64,000 bases of DNA from Liolophura sinensis (Eukaryota > Mollusca > Polyplacophora > Chitonida > Chitonidae). Positions within the stretch are counted from its first letter, which is position 1. Each line of letters opens with the position of its first letter. The notes below the pieces were generated by a model. The model was not told where the DNA came from and ran no database searches. It saw only the letters and a program-made list of their open reading frames with translations. This document shows positions 1 to 12,860 of this stretch, piece by piece. Both the position numbers and the translations under genes were made by a program. The DNA lies in contig NC_088302.1 in NCBI RefSeq assembly GCF_032854445.1, positions 26,563,080 to 26,627,079 on the forward strand, written 5' to 3'.

Positions 1-647
1 AATCTAACACATATTTCGGTAAACACGTGTATTTTAAGCGGGACGAAAATTTGATTTTTAATGTGGATATCGAAAATCATATGAATATTCATATATCACG
101 AAAAAATGTACCATTAACGTAATGGTAACAATTTACTTGTAGCAATCAGAAAAATCACACGTGCTGGAAACAAATCCACGACTAGAGCCTCAATTTACAT
201 TAAAGCGCAACTCAAACAGGGGAGTTAATGCAATGTTGAAAAAGAGTTACTTTAGAACTATACTTTACTGACTCCTTTTATATGTTGTACGCTCTGTGTT
301 AATGACAGTACATTATCATTGGCATTAACCTCTCTGGATTCACGTAAAGAAAACACTGCTACTAAAACATCTTACTGTTTCAATAGCTGCCACTAATCTG
401 TGTTCATATATTACAGGCTTCATACACTATTTCCAATATAAACTGTTTACACATATTTTTTGTATTCTGTCTTACATTTTGCTGTTAGTTTGTATTGTAG
501 AACAAATGAGCTCTATTACTTTATCCTTTTTTTTATCATAGTTACTAGAACAAGCTGCTTACAAATCTGGGGACAACCTATCTGGTTTTTACGATATAAT
601 TATAGACGTACTGCTTGCAATTGCCATGAAATTATCATAACCAACTG
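1..647. other. intergenic, no feature seen
   Basis: AT-rich sequence with only short open frames. I see no repeat, splice-supported exon or RNA gene. Confidence 0.6.
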
Positions 648-928
648 TATTTGATTGATTGGTGTTTTGGTTACGCCGCACTTATTATATTTTTTTTATA
701 TATATATATATATATATTTCACTCATACGACGACTGCCAGCATTTATGGTGGGTGGAAACCGGGCGGAGCTCGAGTGAAACTCACGACCATCCGCAGGTT
801 GTTGCCAGACCTTCCACGTATGGCCAGGTAGCCAGCATGAGCTGAGTTGAACTCACAGCGACCGCATTGGTGAGAGGTTTCTGGGTCACTACGCTACGCT
901 AGAGCGCTCATTAACTGAGCCACTACCA
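648..928 (-). mobile_element. SINE-A copy 1
   Basis: This is a tRNA-headed SINE in minus orientation. Read on the minus strand it runs from a TGGCTCAG-type A box and a GAGTTCAA-type B box, through a conserved core (GTGGGTTT, CGGTTTCCACCC), to a GTAAAACACCAATC end. The tail region on the plus strand contains a TA run (about 693-716). The core is slightly degraded (GGGCGGAGCTCGAG where other copies have an intact GC palindrome). Confidence 0.85.
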
Positions 929-2141
929 AACTTTAGGTCAGAATTCTAATTGTTGAATGTATATACAAACTTATCATTCCATCATTTGGGTTACAAAATG
1001 ACTTTGCTTGACGGTGTAGAAAAAATGATCTTGCATACAAAACACACAACTTTGGATCTCGAAGTTTTTAAAAATGGCAAATAAATACTTCTAATATTTT
1101 GTATTCTCCACCAAGAATAAGCTAATAACCAGGAATTTCTACTGTATGGGTTGACTAGCGAAATATATCGACTGTCTTCTAATGTAAAAACGTATGAAAA
1201 CTGATTCTTATAAGATATATTAAACACCATAAAAAACACAATTAAATACCATGAAAATGTAAACGTGTACTGGCAAGTGGGTCGAAATCGTGTGAAACAT
1301 TTTACGATGCTTGATGAGGCCTCTACCTCTTAAGTGTACATTCCGTTATCGTGTTTGCTAAAAATGGTAAAATTTTCTTGTATCTTCTTACCATGACGTG
1401 TAATGTAATTTTGTTTCGCCGTAAACCTCATCTAAGCGAATTTTAGCGAATCAATAGCAACGCTTTTGTCGAAATACTGAAAGAGACTAAAGCTATCGCT
1501 ACTTGCAGGTTGCCGTGTAGAAAGACCATTAAACTGAACAGCAGTTGCACAAAACGCCGACAAGATTTAAATATCAAGGTACGGCTCATGATCAAGACAT
1601 TACTTAACAGATAAATAAAGTTTGAATTGTTGCATAAACTGCATGGAAAGATTGGGCGGCCAAGTGTTTGAGCACGCGGCGAAAAGCTAAAATCGAACAA
1701 TGATTAAGAATGCCGTTTGTATTTACAGTCAGATTTTCAACTAATATTAAATTTATTTCTAAGCTGATAACAACAAGACATAAGAAACTTACATTTATTT
1801 TTTGGAAATAAATTTTTCTTATATCTGCCGGTTTTTACAACATTTCACGAATGTCTCAGTTGTTTTGATATCGCGATCTATATGCCAATTAAAGTGCAGT
1901 CGTGTCTGAAGCTTGAAGCTTGTTGCCATTTCGCATCACTTCACACACAGCACATGTCCCAAGTGGTCCCGTTATCATGCTCATTATATGAGCTTTCCAT
2001 TAAACTTGGCATGTTGTCAAATTGTAACGGTATCCATTTTGACAACCGTGGGTGTTAGAATATGCAGTAACTACGCAATGCAATGCTCTCCACTGCATGT
2101 GTAGATACATATTGGATTTTTCTCTGTGGTTAGGCGAGTAA
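929..2141. other. intergenic, no feature seen
   Basis: Unique-looking AT-rich DNA between SINE-A copy 1 and the 39-bp tandem repeat. No supported gene. Confidence 0.6.
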
Positions 2142-2385
2142 GGCCACATGTCTGTCTATATCGTTATGACGACTAGGTTTCATGATATGTAGCCTATGTC
2201 TATATCGTTATGTGGGCTAGGTTACATTATATGTCTGTCTATATCACTATGGCGATTAGGTTACATGACATATTTGTCTGTATCGATCTGAGGGTTAGGT
2301 TTCATGATATGTCTGTCTATATCGCTATGGCGATTAGGTAACGTCATATGTCTGTCTGCATCGTTATGAGGGCTAGGTTACATGG
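2142..2385. repeat. 39-bp tandem repeat, about six copies
   Basis: The unit resembles TCTGTCTATATCGTTATG followed by GCGATTAGGTTACATGATA. Landmarks at 2151, 2234, 2312 and 2351 are spaced by multiples of 39-41 bp. Copies differ at several positions. There is no coding or SINE relationship. Confidence 0.85.
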
Positions 2386-5300
2386 ACAAAGAGGTCAAAT
2401 ATATCTGTCAGGCAAAGGTGTAAATCAGTGCATTTTATTGGTAATTCTTTTCAAGACTACATCATATCAGGTTCAAGTCGTTCTGTTCCCTAGCTCTTGG
2501 ACGTTATGGTGCAACCTAAGCGATTTTGTAGTGCATATGTGCAGGTGTTGAATATTCACCGTACAACGCCCCCATTCGCCCAATACACACACACACGAGT
2601 GATGAAGAATCACAATGGTGTCACATATTTGATTTTATTATCACTTCATTACTTGTTTATTTTCTGAGTATTTGGGCAGGATCACAAGATTGAATACACA
2701 GAACAAATGGGATTGGCCCAAGAATGACATTTTTAAAACCAAAACTGTAGACACGTCCAAATGATAAAAAGGTTCACAGAAGAAGATCACGCGATCAGTG
2801 TTCATCATTTTATACAAGCATAACTGTATAATTTTAATCGTAGGCTTTTATCAAAATCAAAGACAGAATGAAACAAGGCATTGTGGGATGAAATTGAAAC
2901 ACAATTAAACTGTAATCGTTCTGACCAAAAAAACGATTTTTGACAAACAAAATGATGATGGTATGGAATGTGACAGCCACACATACCGCGAATACATTCA
3001 TTCAGATTTAACACAAGATGGACTTAATGGATCAGAGATACAAACTTAATATTGAATATTCCATCCTCGAGAGATACAAGCTCGTTAATATTGTGGAATG
3101 ATATGTTCTTTTTTTTTATCCACGGATTAATCACTCTAATATACCATGCACTGGGTTTCCAAATGACTATCTGCATTCTGATTACTGTCCGTGATGTCAT
3201 TCTGTATTACCATACACACGTGTACACGTTTTTTAAACACTATCGGTATATCTACTTCCCAATATTCCCATAAAACCTTAATTAAACACTGTTCAGAGTA
3301 CATAGCTGACGTGCATATCGACCGTTATATGACGTTGTGATTCCGATATAACATAACAGTCAACATTCTGACATAACAATGTGCACGATACACCGCGATC
3401 GCAAGAATCCATTCTATGAAGTGTTCTGTAATGATTACTGGATCAACTACTGTCCTATTTCCACAACTCATGCAATTAGTTCGCTTGTTGACCTTCAGCC
3501 GACATCCGTATTGGTGCTTATATACACCACAGCCGATGACAAACCAGAACCTCTAAACTATGTACTATGTGCAGCGGAGAGGCTAAGGTCATAGTAAAGT
3601 TACAGAGTCTCTTCTGGTCAGAACTGACCGATTGCTCAGCGCCAGATTCTACGAAGTTAATGGTAAGAATTATATATCAGGCGTTAAATGAATAGATCTG
3701 ATTGATCATGGCTTCTCACTTACCGCGATTTCGACTCGCATCCTCCGCCTGCCATCCGCGCCTTGCCAACACGCTATCTTCTCTACCTTATCGCTCCGTC
3801 CAGTTATTGACTAAGGCACCCAGTCTCAAAAGCCATTCGAGTAATCCCTAATGCGTTTTTTCTTCACCTCAAAGCAGCTTACTTGATGGCCCATCGTCAT
3901 GAAATAGCGGGAGACACCTCAACGTTGTGCTCCTAGCGCTCTGACTGGCATTCCCCACCGCTTCATCCCTGAGGTTTCGATCTACAGTCGAGTTGAGAGA
4001 CGTCCGCTATACGCACACCTTTAGTGATTATCACAATCAGTCTCCGCTTTAATTTCAGGGGACATAAGCTAGTTTTTGGCAACAAGCTAACCCAGGAGAG
4101 ACAGGTTTGTGTGTGAGCGTAATGTGAGAAAATGATCGGATAGTTTGGAGATATGGAAACCTGACAGAAGCAATGGAACTCTGTGATTACCCTCGTTGGC
4201 AAACACTATGATTTTTTTTGCTTATTTCTCCCTAAGGGATTCTTTTCGGTATTAAACCGTGTCTAACCTACATTTATAAAGCTTTAAAAAGACACAGTCC
4301 TGCGCTGAAATTCAACAAAGCACATCATATCGACGGAAAAATGAATTATATTTATTACTCATATAATGTTTCAATGATGTACAATATGAACGAGGACAGC
4401 TTCTATGATGAAGCCATTTTATCAAATAAATATCGGGACTGATCTATACATGTAACTCTCTCATAATTTAGAGGACAATGGCATAGTTTCGGTACAACTG
4501 TTTATTACCAGACCGACGTGGGGAATGTAAAATAGCTTGATTCTTACTGTTCCAATCATAGTTCTCAGCGGGAGGCTACGTAAGCACGTCAAACATGCTG
4601 TGGCGTTGAAATGCTTTTGTAATGCTTAATTGTTTTAAAAGGGCACATACACAGAAAGTGTAACGCACTTCACAAAAATGGCAGAATGGTTTAGACCGCT
4701 TTATAAAGACAGGAAATAGTTTTACAAAAGTTTTCTCATATATACATGTTTACACAAAAGTACAAAACACATTTCCATCTTTAAATTCAAAGGCAAATTG
4801 GAAAATGAAAAAAAGGTTTAATTTAGTTGGTTTTTGCTGGCTTTTCATCTGTAATGATTCAGTTCACACAATTCTGCCTTGTTCTGTTAGGTAACATGTT
4901 CATATCCAGATTTTCCGATGGTATCTAGCACACACTCTTTTTGAGATTTTGGGTTTTTAAACTCCCTGTCACGAATAACATATTGTAATTAATGTGTGTA
5001 ATGAGAGTTCGCTTGGTCTGCCATGAAGCAGTGAGACGACACACTGCTGGTCATTTAACGGTAGCAATGTGGACAATTATGCAGACGTGGCCAGCGTTGT
5101 CTTACATCGCACCAGTTAGTGTTTCACGGTACGAAATGTGCAAAGCCTAAGGAGACATGGACTACTGGATAGTGGATATGGGTCATTATTAAACGACGGA
5201 ATGTGTGCAAGGGCATGATTTAAGAATTGTCATTTTGTAAATTAACATACATGGGTTGCCAAAAATACCTCAATTATATGTGTAGGCGCACTTTTACGTG

Positions 5301-5531
5301 CTATTTAAATAATGCCAAAGGCTAGTTAATCATATCAAATTGATTATAGTTTGTTTGAATATTGCTGAATCTTGTGAGTTTGTTCCTCAAACAGCATTGT
5401 TAAAGCTCCTCAGGACTTAGAATTTGCAAAATTCTTGAGGGCACGAAAAGGATTTAAATCGGCTTGCGTGTGCCTATTGAACTGGTTCATTAATATAGGC
5501 CTACTTACCGGGTGATGAGTTTTTGAAGGAG
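2386..5531. other. intergenic, no supported feature
   Basis: This stretch includes a short CA run near 2587. Open frames on both strands are below about 80 codons and show no recognised motif. Confidence 0.6.
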
Positions 5532-5825
5532 CTACAGCGGGCTGTCGTTATAAATGACTTTGTAGCCTGGACACCAATTGCAAATGTATTGCTCTGTGCT
5601 GTATGGAGCCAGTGTTTTTCCCTTTATCACCACGCATGCAGCATTTCCTGAGAAAAACATGTGGCGATAACTCTTGACGTACCCCAGCCCAACGTGCTCT
5701 GGTCGACTTCGATCAAATGGCTTTTTCCCTCGGACAGAATATTGAATATTTTGCGCTGAACCAGCGGTTATCGATGAAGTACAGCTCATCGAGTTAAGAC
5801 ACCGACTCCAGGAACACGAGGACAT
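5532..5825 (-). CDS. unrecognised open frame, possible exon, 97 codons from ATG
   Basis: An open frame that ends in TAG after a cysteine-containing stretch (QYICNWCPGYKVIYNDSPL). It begins at an ATG at 5825 and stays open further upstream to about 5873. The composition is balanced and not obviously repeat-derived. No domain is recognised, and there is no SINE or transposon link. It could be a terminal exon of a gene whose other exons I cannot see, or a chance frame. Confidence 0.2.
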   Translation of the reverse strand: MSSCSWSRCLNSMSCTSSITAGSAQNIQYSVRGKKPFDRSRPEHVGLGYVKSYRHMFFSGNAACVVIKGKTLAPYSTEQYICNWCPGYKVIYNDSPL

Positions 5826-6103
5826 ATTCGTAATTGTTTGGTGAAAAAAGGTTAAAAAAAGCTCATTAAACACATTGTCTTTTGAATACCAGAGGCCTGT
5901 AGTTGATGTTACGATAAATTGTCTTCACACAAAGACACTGAAATGAGTGAAGTTGAAAAGAGAATGTTAAACCCTGATCAATGAATTATCAGTTATATAT
6001 CTGAACTAGAAAATTTCTTAATTATGTGTATAGGCAACTAAGTAGTAAAGGGAAGTTGTCAATGTTCTGATTTGTAAAGGTCAAACTCTGTTGTTGTGTG
6101 TAT

Positions 6104-6311
6104 TTATTTGTTTGATTGTTTTTTCTGACGTACTCAAGAATATTTCCTTTATACGACGGCGGGCAGCATTATGGTGGGAGGAAACTCACGACCACCCACA
6201 GGCTGTTGAAAGACCTTCCTCGTGGCACGAGCTGTACTTGAACTCACAGACCGCATCGGTGTGAGGCTCACTACGCCGTGCTGGCAAGCTAACAAACTCG
6301 ACCACGGAGGC
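6104..6311 (-). mobile_element. SINE-A copy 2
   Basis: This minus-orientation copy is recognisable by TACTCAAGAATATTT, ACGACGGCGGGCAGCATTATGG, a deleted central GC-rich part, and CCACGGAGGCC at the head end. Similar GTTGTGTGTAT and GTTGTGTATAT sequences flank it and may be a worn target duplication. Confidence 0.8.
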
Positions 6312-7776
6312 CACCAGGTTGTGTATATAACATAGTGTAAAACTAAGTTTAGAATGATTTCAAATGCCGTTATTTCTTTTATATCATATATAAAACATTA
6401 GTCACTTGGCGTTCAACGGCGTGCTGAAAAATTTGTTAATTACACATAAAATAAAGAAAAGTTTTATGCACTCACGGTCCCCGTCTACAAGATATTTTAA
6501 TATCTCTTTTCCATATGGCTGTATTAGAATATATAAAGTTATAAATATTTGAAGTGTTTATGTAATAAACAGTATTGATTTGTATGTATACTGATAGAAG
6601 AATGAGTTTCAATTTCTATAAAAAACGTGAATGTTATTGGTACTGAGATAAGAAAATGTATAATTTCAAAAATTCAACAGTTATATAACGTTTTGTAGAT
6701 TATACTTTGGGATTATCCGCATTTTGACAAAAATCGAACTCTCACCACTAACATGGTACATGTAAGAAGAATCATAACGCATTAAGATAAGATAACATAT
6801 AATTTCCACCTGCATTGTTGGTTTAATCTCAACCAAATAAATGAACAACAAGTAGAGATATTTGGCTTTTTAAACCTAATAGTTGGTATCTCACAAGTCT
6901 TTTTCGCATCATTTCGTATTCTTTGGAATAGCTACTTGAACATGTATACAATCAGTGTAATTTATCTTCCATCTCTTATTAAAAAGGACACGTTGGTTAC
7001 ATGTAATGACTGATTCTCACATTTTGAAGAATAAAATATCTAAATTAACTATTTACACTTACCAATGTCTTGATGTAAATAGGAGGAAAATCAGGTTCCT
7101 CATTTGGAAATAGACTAATTATTAGCCCTTCTAAAGGTCAAAAGGGGACCGACTTGGGCGACTCTGAGTACAATCAATAGAGAACTGGCAAGAATTTCTT
7201 CTTGAGCTAAGAGCTGTTGAGCCGCCAAAAGTGACAGCAATCCATCCTTTCACTTGGTCAATAGACCAGAAGGACTCATTTTCTTTTTTTGTTAATATCT
7301 GAACAAGATGACTTGGAAAGGAAAAATCTGACGAAAAGGGCATGCAGATGAGTTGTCTGCATCGAGACGTACAAGCCCTGTAGGTTCGTCGTTTTCTATG
7401 TGTTGCGATGCGTAGGAAAGATTGTTTCATCTTCAGGACTTTGTCTGCACGGGGATATTTACAATTCCTACCAGACGTCAGCCAGGGGACGCAGGCTGCT
7501 GGTGAACATTCTCGTTCACAATGTAATCAAGCACTGGAAGAAATCTAAATCTTGTTGAGACGTACTCACCAATCCGTCTCTTTCGGATTGGTAGTTCACT
7601 ATTTGGTTTCATGCGTTCATACTTTGAAAAATGTACGAGTAATCCAGCACACACGCTGGTGCTTGGACGATCTTGGAAGAATGTCTGGTCAGAAACACCA
7701 ATCGTTTAAGACATACTACTTGCACAGAAATTATTTTCTCTCGTTTATAATGCTATTAACAGAGTTAAACCTGTAC
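6312..7776. other. intergenic, no supported feature
   Basis: A 99-codon minus-strand frame at 7131-7430 is serine- and arginine-rich with no recognised domain. I leave it uncalled. Confidence 0.55.
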
Positions 7777-7886
7777 TGTATTATATTGTACAGTATTGTA
7801 TTGTGCAGTATTATATTGTGCCGTATTACATTGCGCAGTATTATATTGTGCAGTATTATATTGTGCAGTATTATATTGTGCAGTAT
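7777..7886. repeat. 15-bp tandem repeat, about seven copies
   Basis: The unit is TTATATTGTGCAGTA, repeated almost perfectly in its last copies. Because 15 is divisible by three, it keeps frames open on both strands and creates five-residue repeat peptides. These are by-products, not genes. Confidence 0.9.
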
Positions 7887-9033
7887 GGTTGAATGTAAAG
7901 ATGGGTCAATGAAGACATTACACAGCTTTACCCAGCAAAAATTCAAGTGTACAACCCAGCATATCTTTAAACCGACTAATCAGACGGTTTCACTTATAAG
8001 ATCTCTGAAGAAATTTCACCAGATAGCATTTTTATGCCTTCAGTTTTGATGCTTTTCAGCTGTGACAGTTCTAAACAGAATTGGACTATTCCCTGTTAAC
8101 TTTGGTATAATATTCTAAAACAATCATTTGGGTATATATGCTTACTTTTGAACAATGGGAATACCGGCAAAATTATATTGCAACGTGGATGATGGTACTA
8201 ATTGGAAACTGGAAAAAGAAGGGAAAATCAGGATTTGGTTTTTGGAGGATATTACCCATTATTAAATAATGAAGTGTTTTAAGTCTCTGGTTAAATTCGC
8301 TATTAGCTGTGTATGTGATTACCCTTCCCCGTTGATTCACTTTGTTCGTTTGCTGTTATAACACTGTGGCCCTTGAACTGCTAGTAATATGCTCATGAAA
8401 TACTTTCACAATGTTTCTCAATTTGTTTCAGAGAAAACACATCTACATGTATCTTAACTTGGTACGAAATAAAAGAGCTGTTAAGCATACACCACCACAG
8501 GTCGATCATTTCATTTTTTTAAACATGTCCTCTGCAAATACTTCCTTTTCTCCTGCCTTATTTTTAGAACTTCAAAGAGCCGCCGTAACGAGATGTAGAG
8601 TTTGAAGGTTAAATACTCTTGAGCACTATGTAGTAATACAGAGCGGCTGACTTTGATTGGATTGAAAATGAAAGGCTTGATATGAACCAAGATATTTGTT
8701 ATATTGTATCTCTAGGCACTGAAAAAAGCAAATGATAATTTTAAGAAATGGGCTTAGTCACTTTCATTATAATTGGCTCAATTTTGCACCTCCATCTCAG
8801 TTTTGACGATGATCACACTTATGCTGCAGGGTGAACACCCTTTTCCCATAAGTAATCTCTCTTTTATTGTGAAGGTCTGTTTCTTTGTCAAACAGTTGTA
8901 ATAAAGATGTTTTTTGTGAGATTTGCAGGCGTAAAATAAAATACTTCCTAAGCCAGCCAAGATTTGGAAAACAATAAGCCATCGAAACCGTTTATACGCC
9001 TGACCAAGATTTTTACAATGTCTTTTCCTCTAC
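7887..9033. other. intergenic, no feature seen
   Basis: AT-rich DNA between the 15-bp repeat and SINE-B copy 1. Only short overlapping frames are present. Confidence 0.6.
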
Positions 9034-9045
9034 CTCCTTATTCCC

Positions 9046-9414
9046 GACCGGCCCGGATAGCACAGTTGGTAGAGCGTCCGCTTCGGGACCGGTAGATCCA
9101 GGATCAATCCTTGATCGAGTCACACCTAAGACTTTAAAAGAGGAAGTTGTAACTTCCTCGCTTGGCGTTCAGCATGAAGGGGATAGTGCAACGACTGGTT
9201 GACCCGTATCAGTATAATGGCTCGGGCGGGGCGGCTTGCTTGCCTTCGGTAAGTCGTCTCAGTGAGGCAGCACTAAATAAAAGAGCGGTGGAAATCCGTC
9301 CTGCAACAAAGAGGCACATTACACGTACATGCACCCTAATCATTCCTTCGTCGTCATATGACTGAAAAATTGTTGAGAACGACGTTAAACCCCAAGCACT
9401 CACTCACTCACTCA
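9046..9414 (+). mobile_element. SINE-B copy 1, full length with target duplication
   Basis: This 369-bp tRNA-headed SINE has A box TAGCACAGTTGG and B box GGATCAATCC, a body with TAAGACTTTAAAAGAGGAAG and GACTGGTTGACCCGTATCAG, and a 3' end GACGTTAAACCCCAAGCACT with a (CACT)n tail. The flanks CTCCTTATTCCC at 9034-9045 and 9415-9426 are an exact 12-bp target duplication. It is the only copy here with a complete head, so it serves as the reference for the family. Confidence 0.95.
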
Positions 9415-9426
9415 CTCCTTATTCCC

Positions 9427-12400
9427 CTATGTTCACAAAATGGATTTAGGTGATGTTTGAAAGCAACTTCAAATATTTTACCTTATACAGGGCGAGAGTA
9501 GTTACTCAACTTCTTTCAGTTTCAACTGAAAGAAGGCCTGCTCACAAATGCTGGCCTGTTAGAATACATAAGCCAGAGTAATTTTCTCAGACTTCGGAAA
9601 CAAACCGGTGACTTGTTTTTCCTTTCACCTACGCACATTTCGTTAAAGCTCTAGAATAGTTGTCGAATGTTTCCTGTTAGGCTAAAAATTATTTCTGTCG
9701 AACCGTTAGGACTACAAGTAACCATTCTGCCGAGAAGACGGTCCGAGGCCTTGTCAAATGCTGTAATTAGCTGTCATTCCTGAGGGGATTTAGCCGGGGC
9801 AAGAAAGCACTTTTCAGACGGACTTGAAGAGGGATTAACGTCTGATTTTATGTCAGAACGAGCGAAGATACAAATGCGACAAAAATGCCAACAGCACTAA
9901 GTGTAGTTATATGGAAAAGTGTAGCACAGGGGATACCCCAAGAAGGTGAATAGAGCACTGAGGTAGAATATATAGGAGGAGAGTGCAGCTGGGGACTTTG
10001 GAGTGAATGAAAAGTTAAAGAAAAGACGACACAAAACTAAATTCTTGTGACTAGAAGTTCACTGATAGTTACCAAGCAGTCTAGAAAAAAAATGGCTGTG
10101 GCTGTTTAGACTCGTTTACGTTACCGGCTAATAAATATTCGAAAGTTTTAGTTTTCTTTGTGCAGATTATTGTACCAGAGTCAGTTTTCGTGTAGCCAAA
10201 TGTCCCATTTTTTGATGTATGAGAAGGAAATTGTATCAAAGGTTAATTTTAGTATGAATAAATATACTGAACATCAGTATCGTTTGAACAAGCGCACTGA
10301 AGGTTAGTTTTCATGCAGAATAATGTACCGAGTATAAGACGGTACCAAGTATAAATGTTCAGTTATACAAATTTCAGATTTTGGAAGGTTTACACCTTGA
10401 AGGGCAGGGCGGTTCAAAATAGCCGAAGAGGAGAGCATGAGTGTGTCAATTTATTTATTTATGTGATTGGTGTTTTACGCTGTATTTCGCTTATACAACG
10501 GGGGCCGGGATAGTTGGAAGGAAATCGGGCAGGGCCCGGGGGAAACCATCCGCAGGTTGGTCGACCTTCCCACGTAGGCCCGGAGATGAAGTGGAGCTTG
10601 AATTCACAGCGACCGCATTGGTGACAGGCTCCTGGATCATTGCTTTGCTCTGGCACGCTAAACACCTCGGCCACTAAGGCTTCGAGTGTGTCAATTGTTG
10701 AGTGACAATACAACCAATTAGTTGACAATTTCTGCTATTACATCGCAATCAACATCAATCCGCAACCCAGTCTGGGAGAGCAGGAATAATGCGTCGCATG
10801 AGCATCAAAATCTGCTTCCAAACAGCAAAAGTACTCAGACAAAAAGAATTGGAAAGTTGTAAAACATTATTTAAAAGGCATTGCATATTAGTGTTTTACT
10901 GACACCGGCGTCCTTCCGGTCACGTGGGGCATTTGGAAGAGAACAATTTACATCGAGCAAATATCTCCAAGCTTGAAACTGAACAGACACACAATATGCC
11001 AGAAAATGTCGCCCATGCAAGTAGACTTTTTGATAGCTCTAAATGTGGGCTCTACAGTCAAGCTGTAGAGAGACGCCGAAAAGCACAAGAGAATTTCTCA
11101 AGTGATATTCAGCGTAGACCATGAAGTTGGGTGAACGTCATCTGGAACTTCTGAGCGAATTGTCATGCTGGGAACCACTGCCTATCTCTGTTACTTGTGC
11201 AGCTCAGAAAAAGTATTTTGCGATAGTAGATTTTACTCCTCTCTAAAGCTCTTCAAACAGAATAATGTATATAGTTTTCATGCTATGGCTGAAAGCTGAA
11301 TTTTCCTCTAGTGTTTACTTCCCAGTAGACCCAAGCTACATACACCTAGATAATTAACATTCTTCGAGACGCTGTTGTCGCTCAGCTTAATTGTCATCCT
11401 GCTCACAGTGACAGATTTACTGCGAAATGACGCAGGAACCTCCATGGTATGCTTTTGAAATTGTTATTTAAGAGGTGTAGTTGATGATACAGGCCAAATT
11501 ATAAATATTCTTTGCTCACCTCTACTGTATGCCTTTAAATATGATAGTATTCTTTTTCCGTTTAATTATGGTATTTGAAACAAGTCTTGTCTAGCGAATT
11601 ATACCGTGAAAAATATGACTGTCCATAATAAAACATTTAGTCCGTATGCTGACTGCCAGCAGGATATACCATAAGTTTAGGCAGTTGTAAACACTACACC
11701 ATGCGATATTCTGATAGGAATGACCAAAAAACCTAATAGGTGAAAAGCCAACTGACAATTTGATCACCATGTATTTTGGCCGCATTGAACTTTCACTGAA
11801 AGAATATCATATAGCATCTATATAAACTGTCTGTACTATGTTTAAACTGATCCAATATATAGGTTGACAAAATATAAAGAAACATAAATAAAAAGAATAT
11901 CTTGTATTGTTCAATGTCCCCCCGCCCCCGCCATTTACCTATGGTTAAAACTGAAATAAATATACAATAACGGGAATCGAAAAAACATGCTTGCTTGAAC
12001 CAACAAGATGCTTCTCTATAGCTTACAACTCCCTTAAAGCTCAAATATGTGGAAACGATCTTGGTTCACGTAATAATACATTTATTATGAATGGAATTCC
12101 ATCAAGAGAACGCCATAAAATAGCAAAATTTTCTATTGACCTTACTTTTGTCTTTTGTCTTGTGACTCCAATTTTTCACATTTACTTTCGTAACGGTACA
12201 TCATGTTCAAATAAGGTTTACTTGCGTTATCACGATTCAGTTATGTTATTTTATCTCTTATAGTATATGATCTCAAGACAGAATGGTTTTAGGATTGGAT
12301 TTTACCAAATTCTGCTATAAGACATATATTCGGGGATACAGTAGTGTAGGCTGTATATCATTTTGACACAGGAGAAGCCAGAGCTACTAGCCATTTGCTA

Positions 12401-12617
12401 GAACGAAGAAATTGAATCGTTTAAAAAGGAAGGCCATTCAAACGTCAGTGAGGCGATATTTGTTCTCATGATGGAGCAGGCCGCAAATGAAGTCAAGCTC
12501 CTTTAGCTCGAAGGAGGAGCTGTTCAACCTATGAAGACGCGCAAGTACAATAATTTAGTTGACAGACTCACAAAACTTAGGGAAAGAAGACAGTTATGGA
12601 ATACACCAATGCAGCTT
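9427..12617. other. intergenic apart from SINE-A copy 3
   Basis: Apart from the SINE at 10452-10683 and a short C-rich tract near 11918, nothing recognisable is present. Confidence 0.6.
10452..10683 (-). mobile_element. SINE-A copy 3 with perfect target-site duplication
   Basis: This minus-orientation copy has an ATTT-type tail next to GATTGGTGTTTTACGC, the GC-rich core GGGCAGGGCCCGGGGGAAAC, and head CGGCCACTAAGGC. It is flanked by the exact 13-bp direct repeat GAGTGTGTCAATT at 10439-10451 and 10684-10696, the signature of target-primed insertion. Confidence 0.93.
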
Positions 12618-12630
12618 CATATTTGACTGA

Positions 12631-12822
12631 TCTCACCAATGCGGTCGCTGCGAGTTCAAGTCCAGCTTATGCTGGCTTCCTCTCCGGCTGTAAGTGGAAA
12701 GGTCTGTCAGAAACCTGCGGATGGTCGTGGGTTTCCCCCGGGCTCTGCCCGGTTTCCACCCACCATAATGCTGGCCGCCGTCGTATAAGTGAAATATTCT
12801 TGAGTACGGCGTAAAACACCAA

Positions 12823-12856
<34 letters not shown>
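12631..12856 (+). mobile_element. SINE-A copy 4, 5'-truncated, with (AAAT)n tail
   Basis: This is the only clear plus-orientation copy with a long intact tail. It begins at TCTCACCAATGCGGTCGC, so the A-box end is missing. It continues through the B box, the core (GGGTTTCCCCCGGGCTCTGC) and GGCGTAAAACACCAATTAAA, and ends in about eight AAAT units. The flanks CATATTTGACTGA (12618-12630) and CACATTTGACTGA (12857-12869) form a 13-bp target duplication with one mismatch. Confidence 0.92.

Positions 12857-12860
<4 letters not shown>

Noticed and set aside
7552-8049. 165-codon plus-strand open frame
   Set aside because: It owes its length to the 15-bp tandem repeat, which adds no stops because 15 is divisible by three. 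The opposite strand is open for the same reason.
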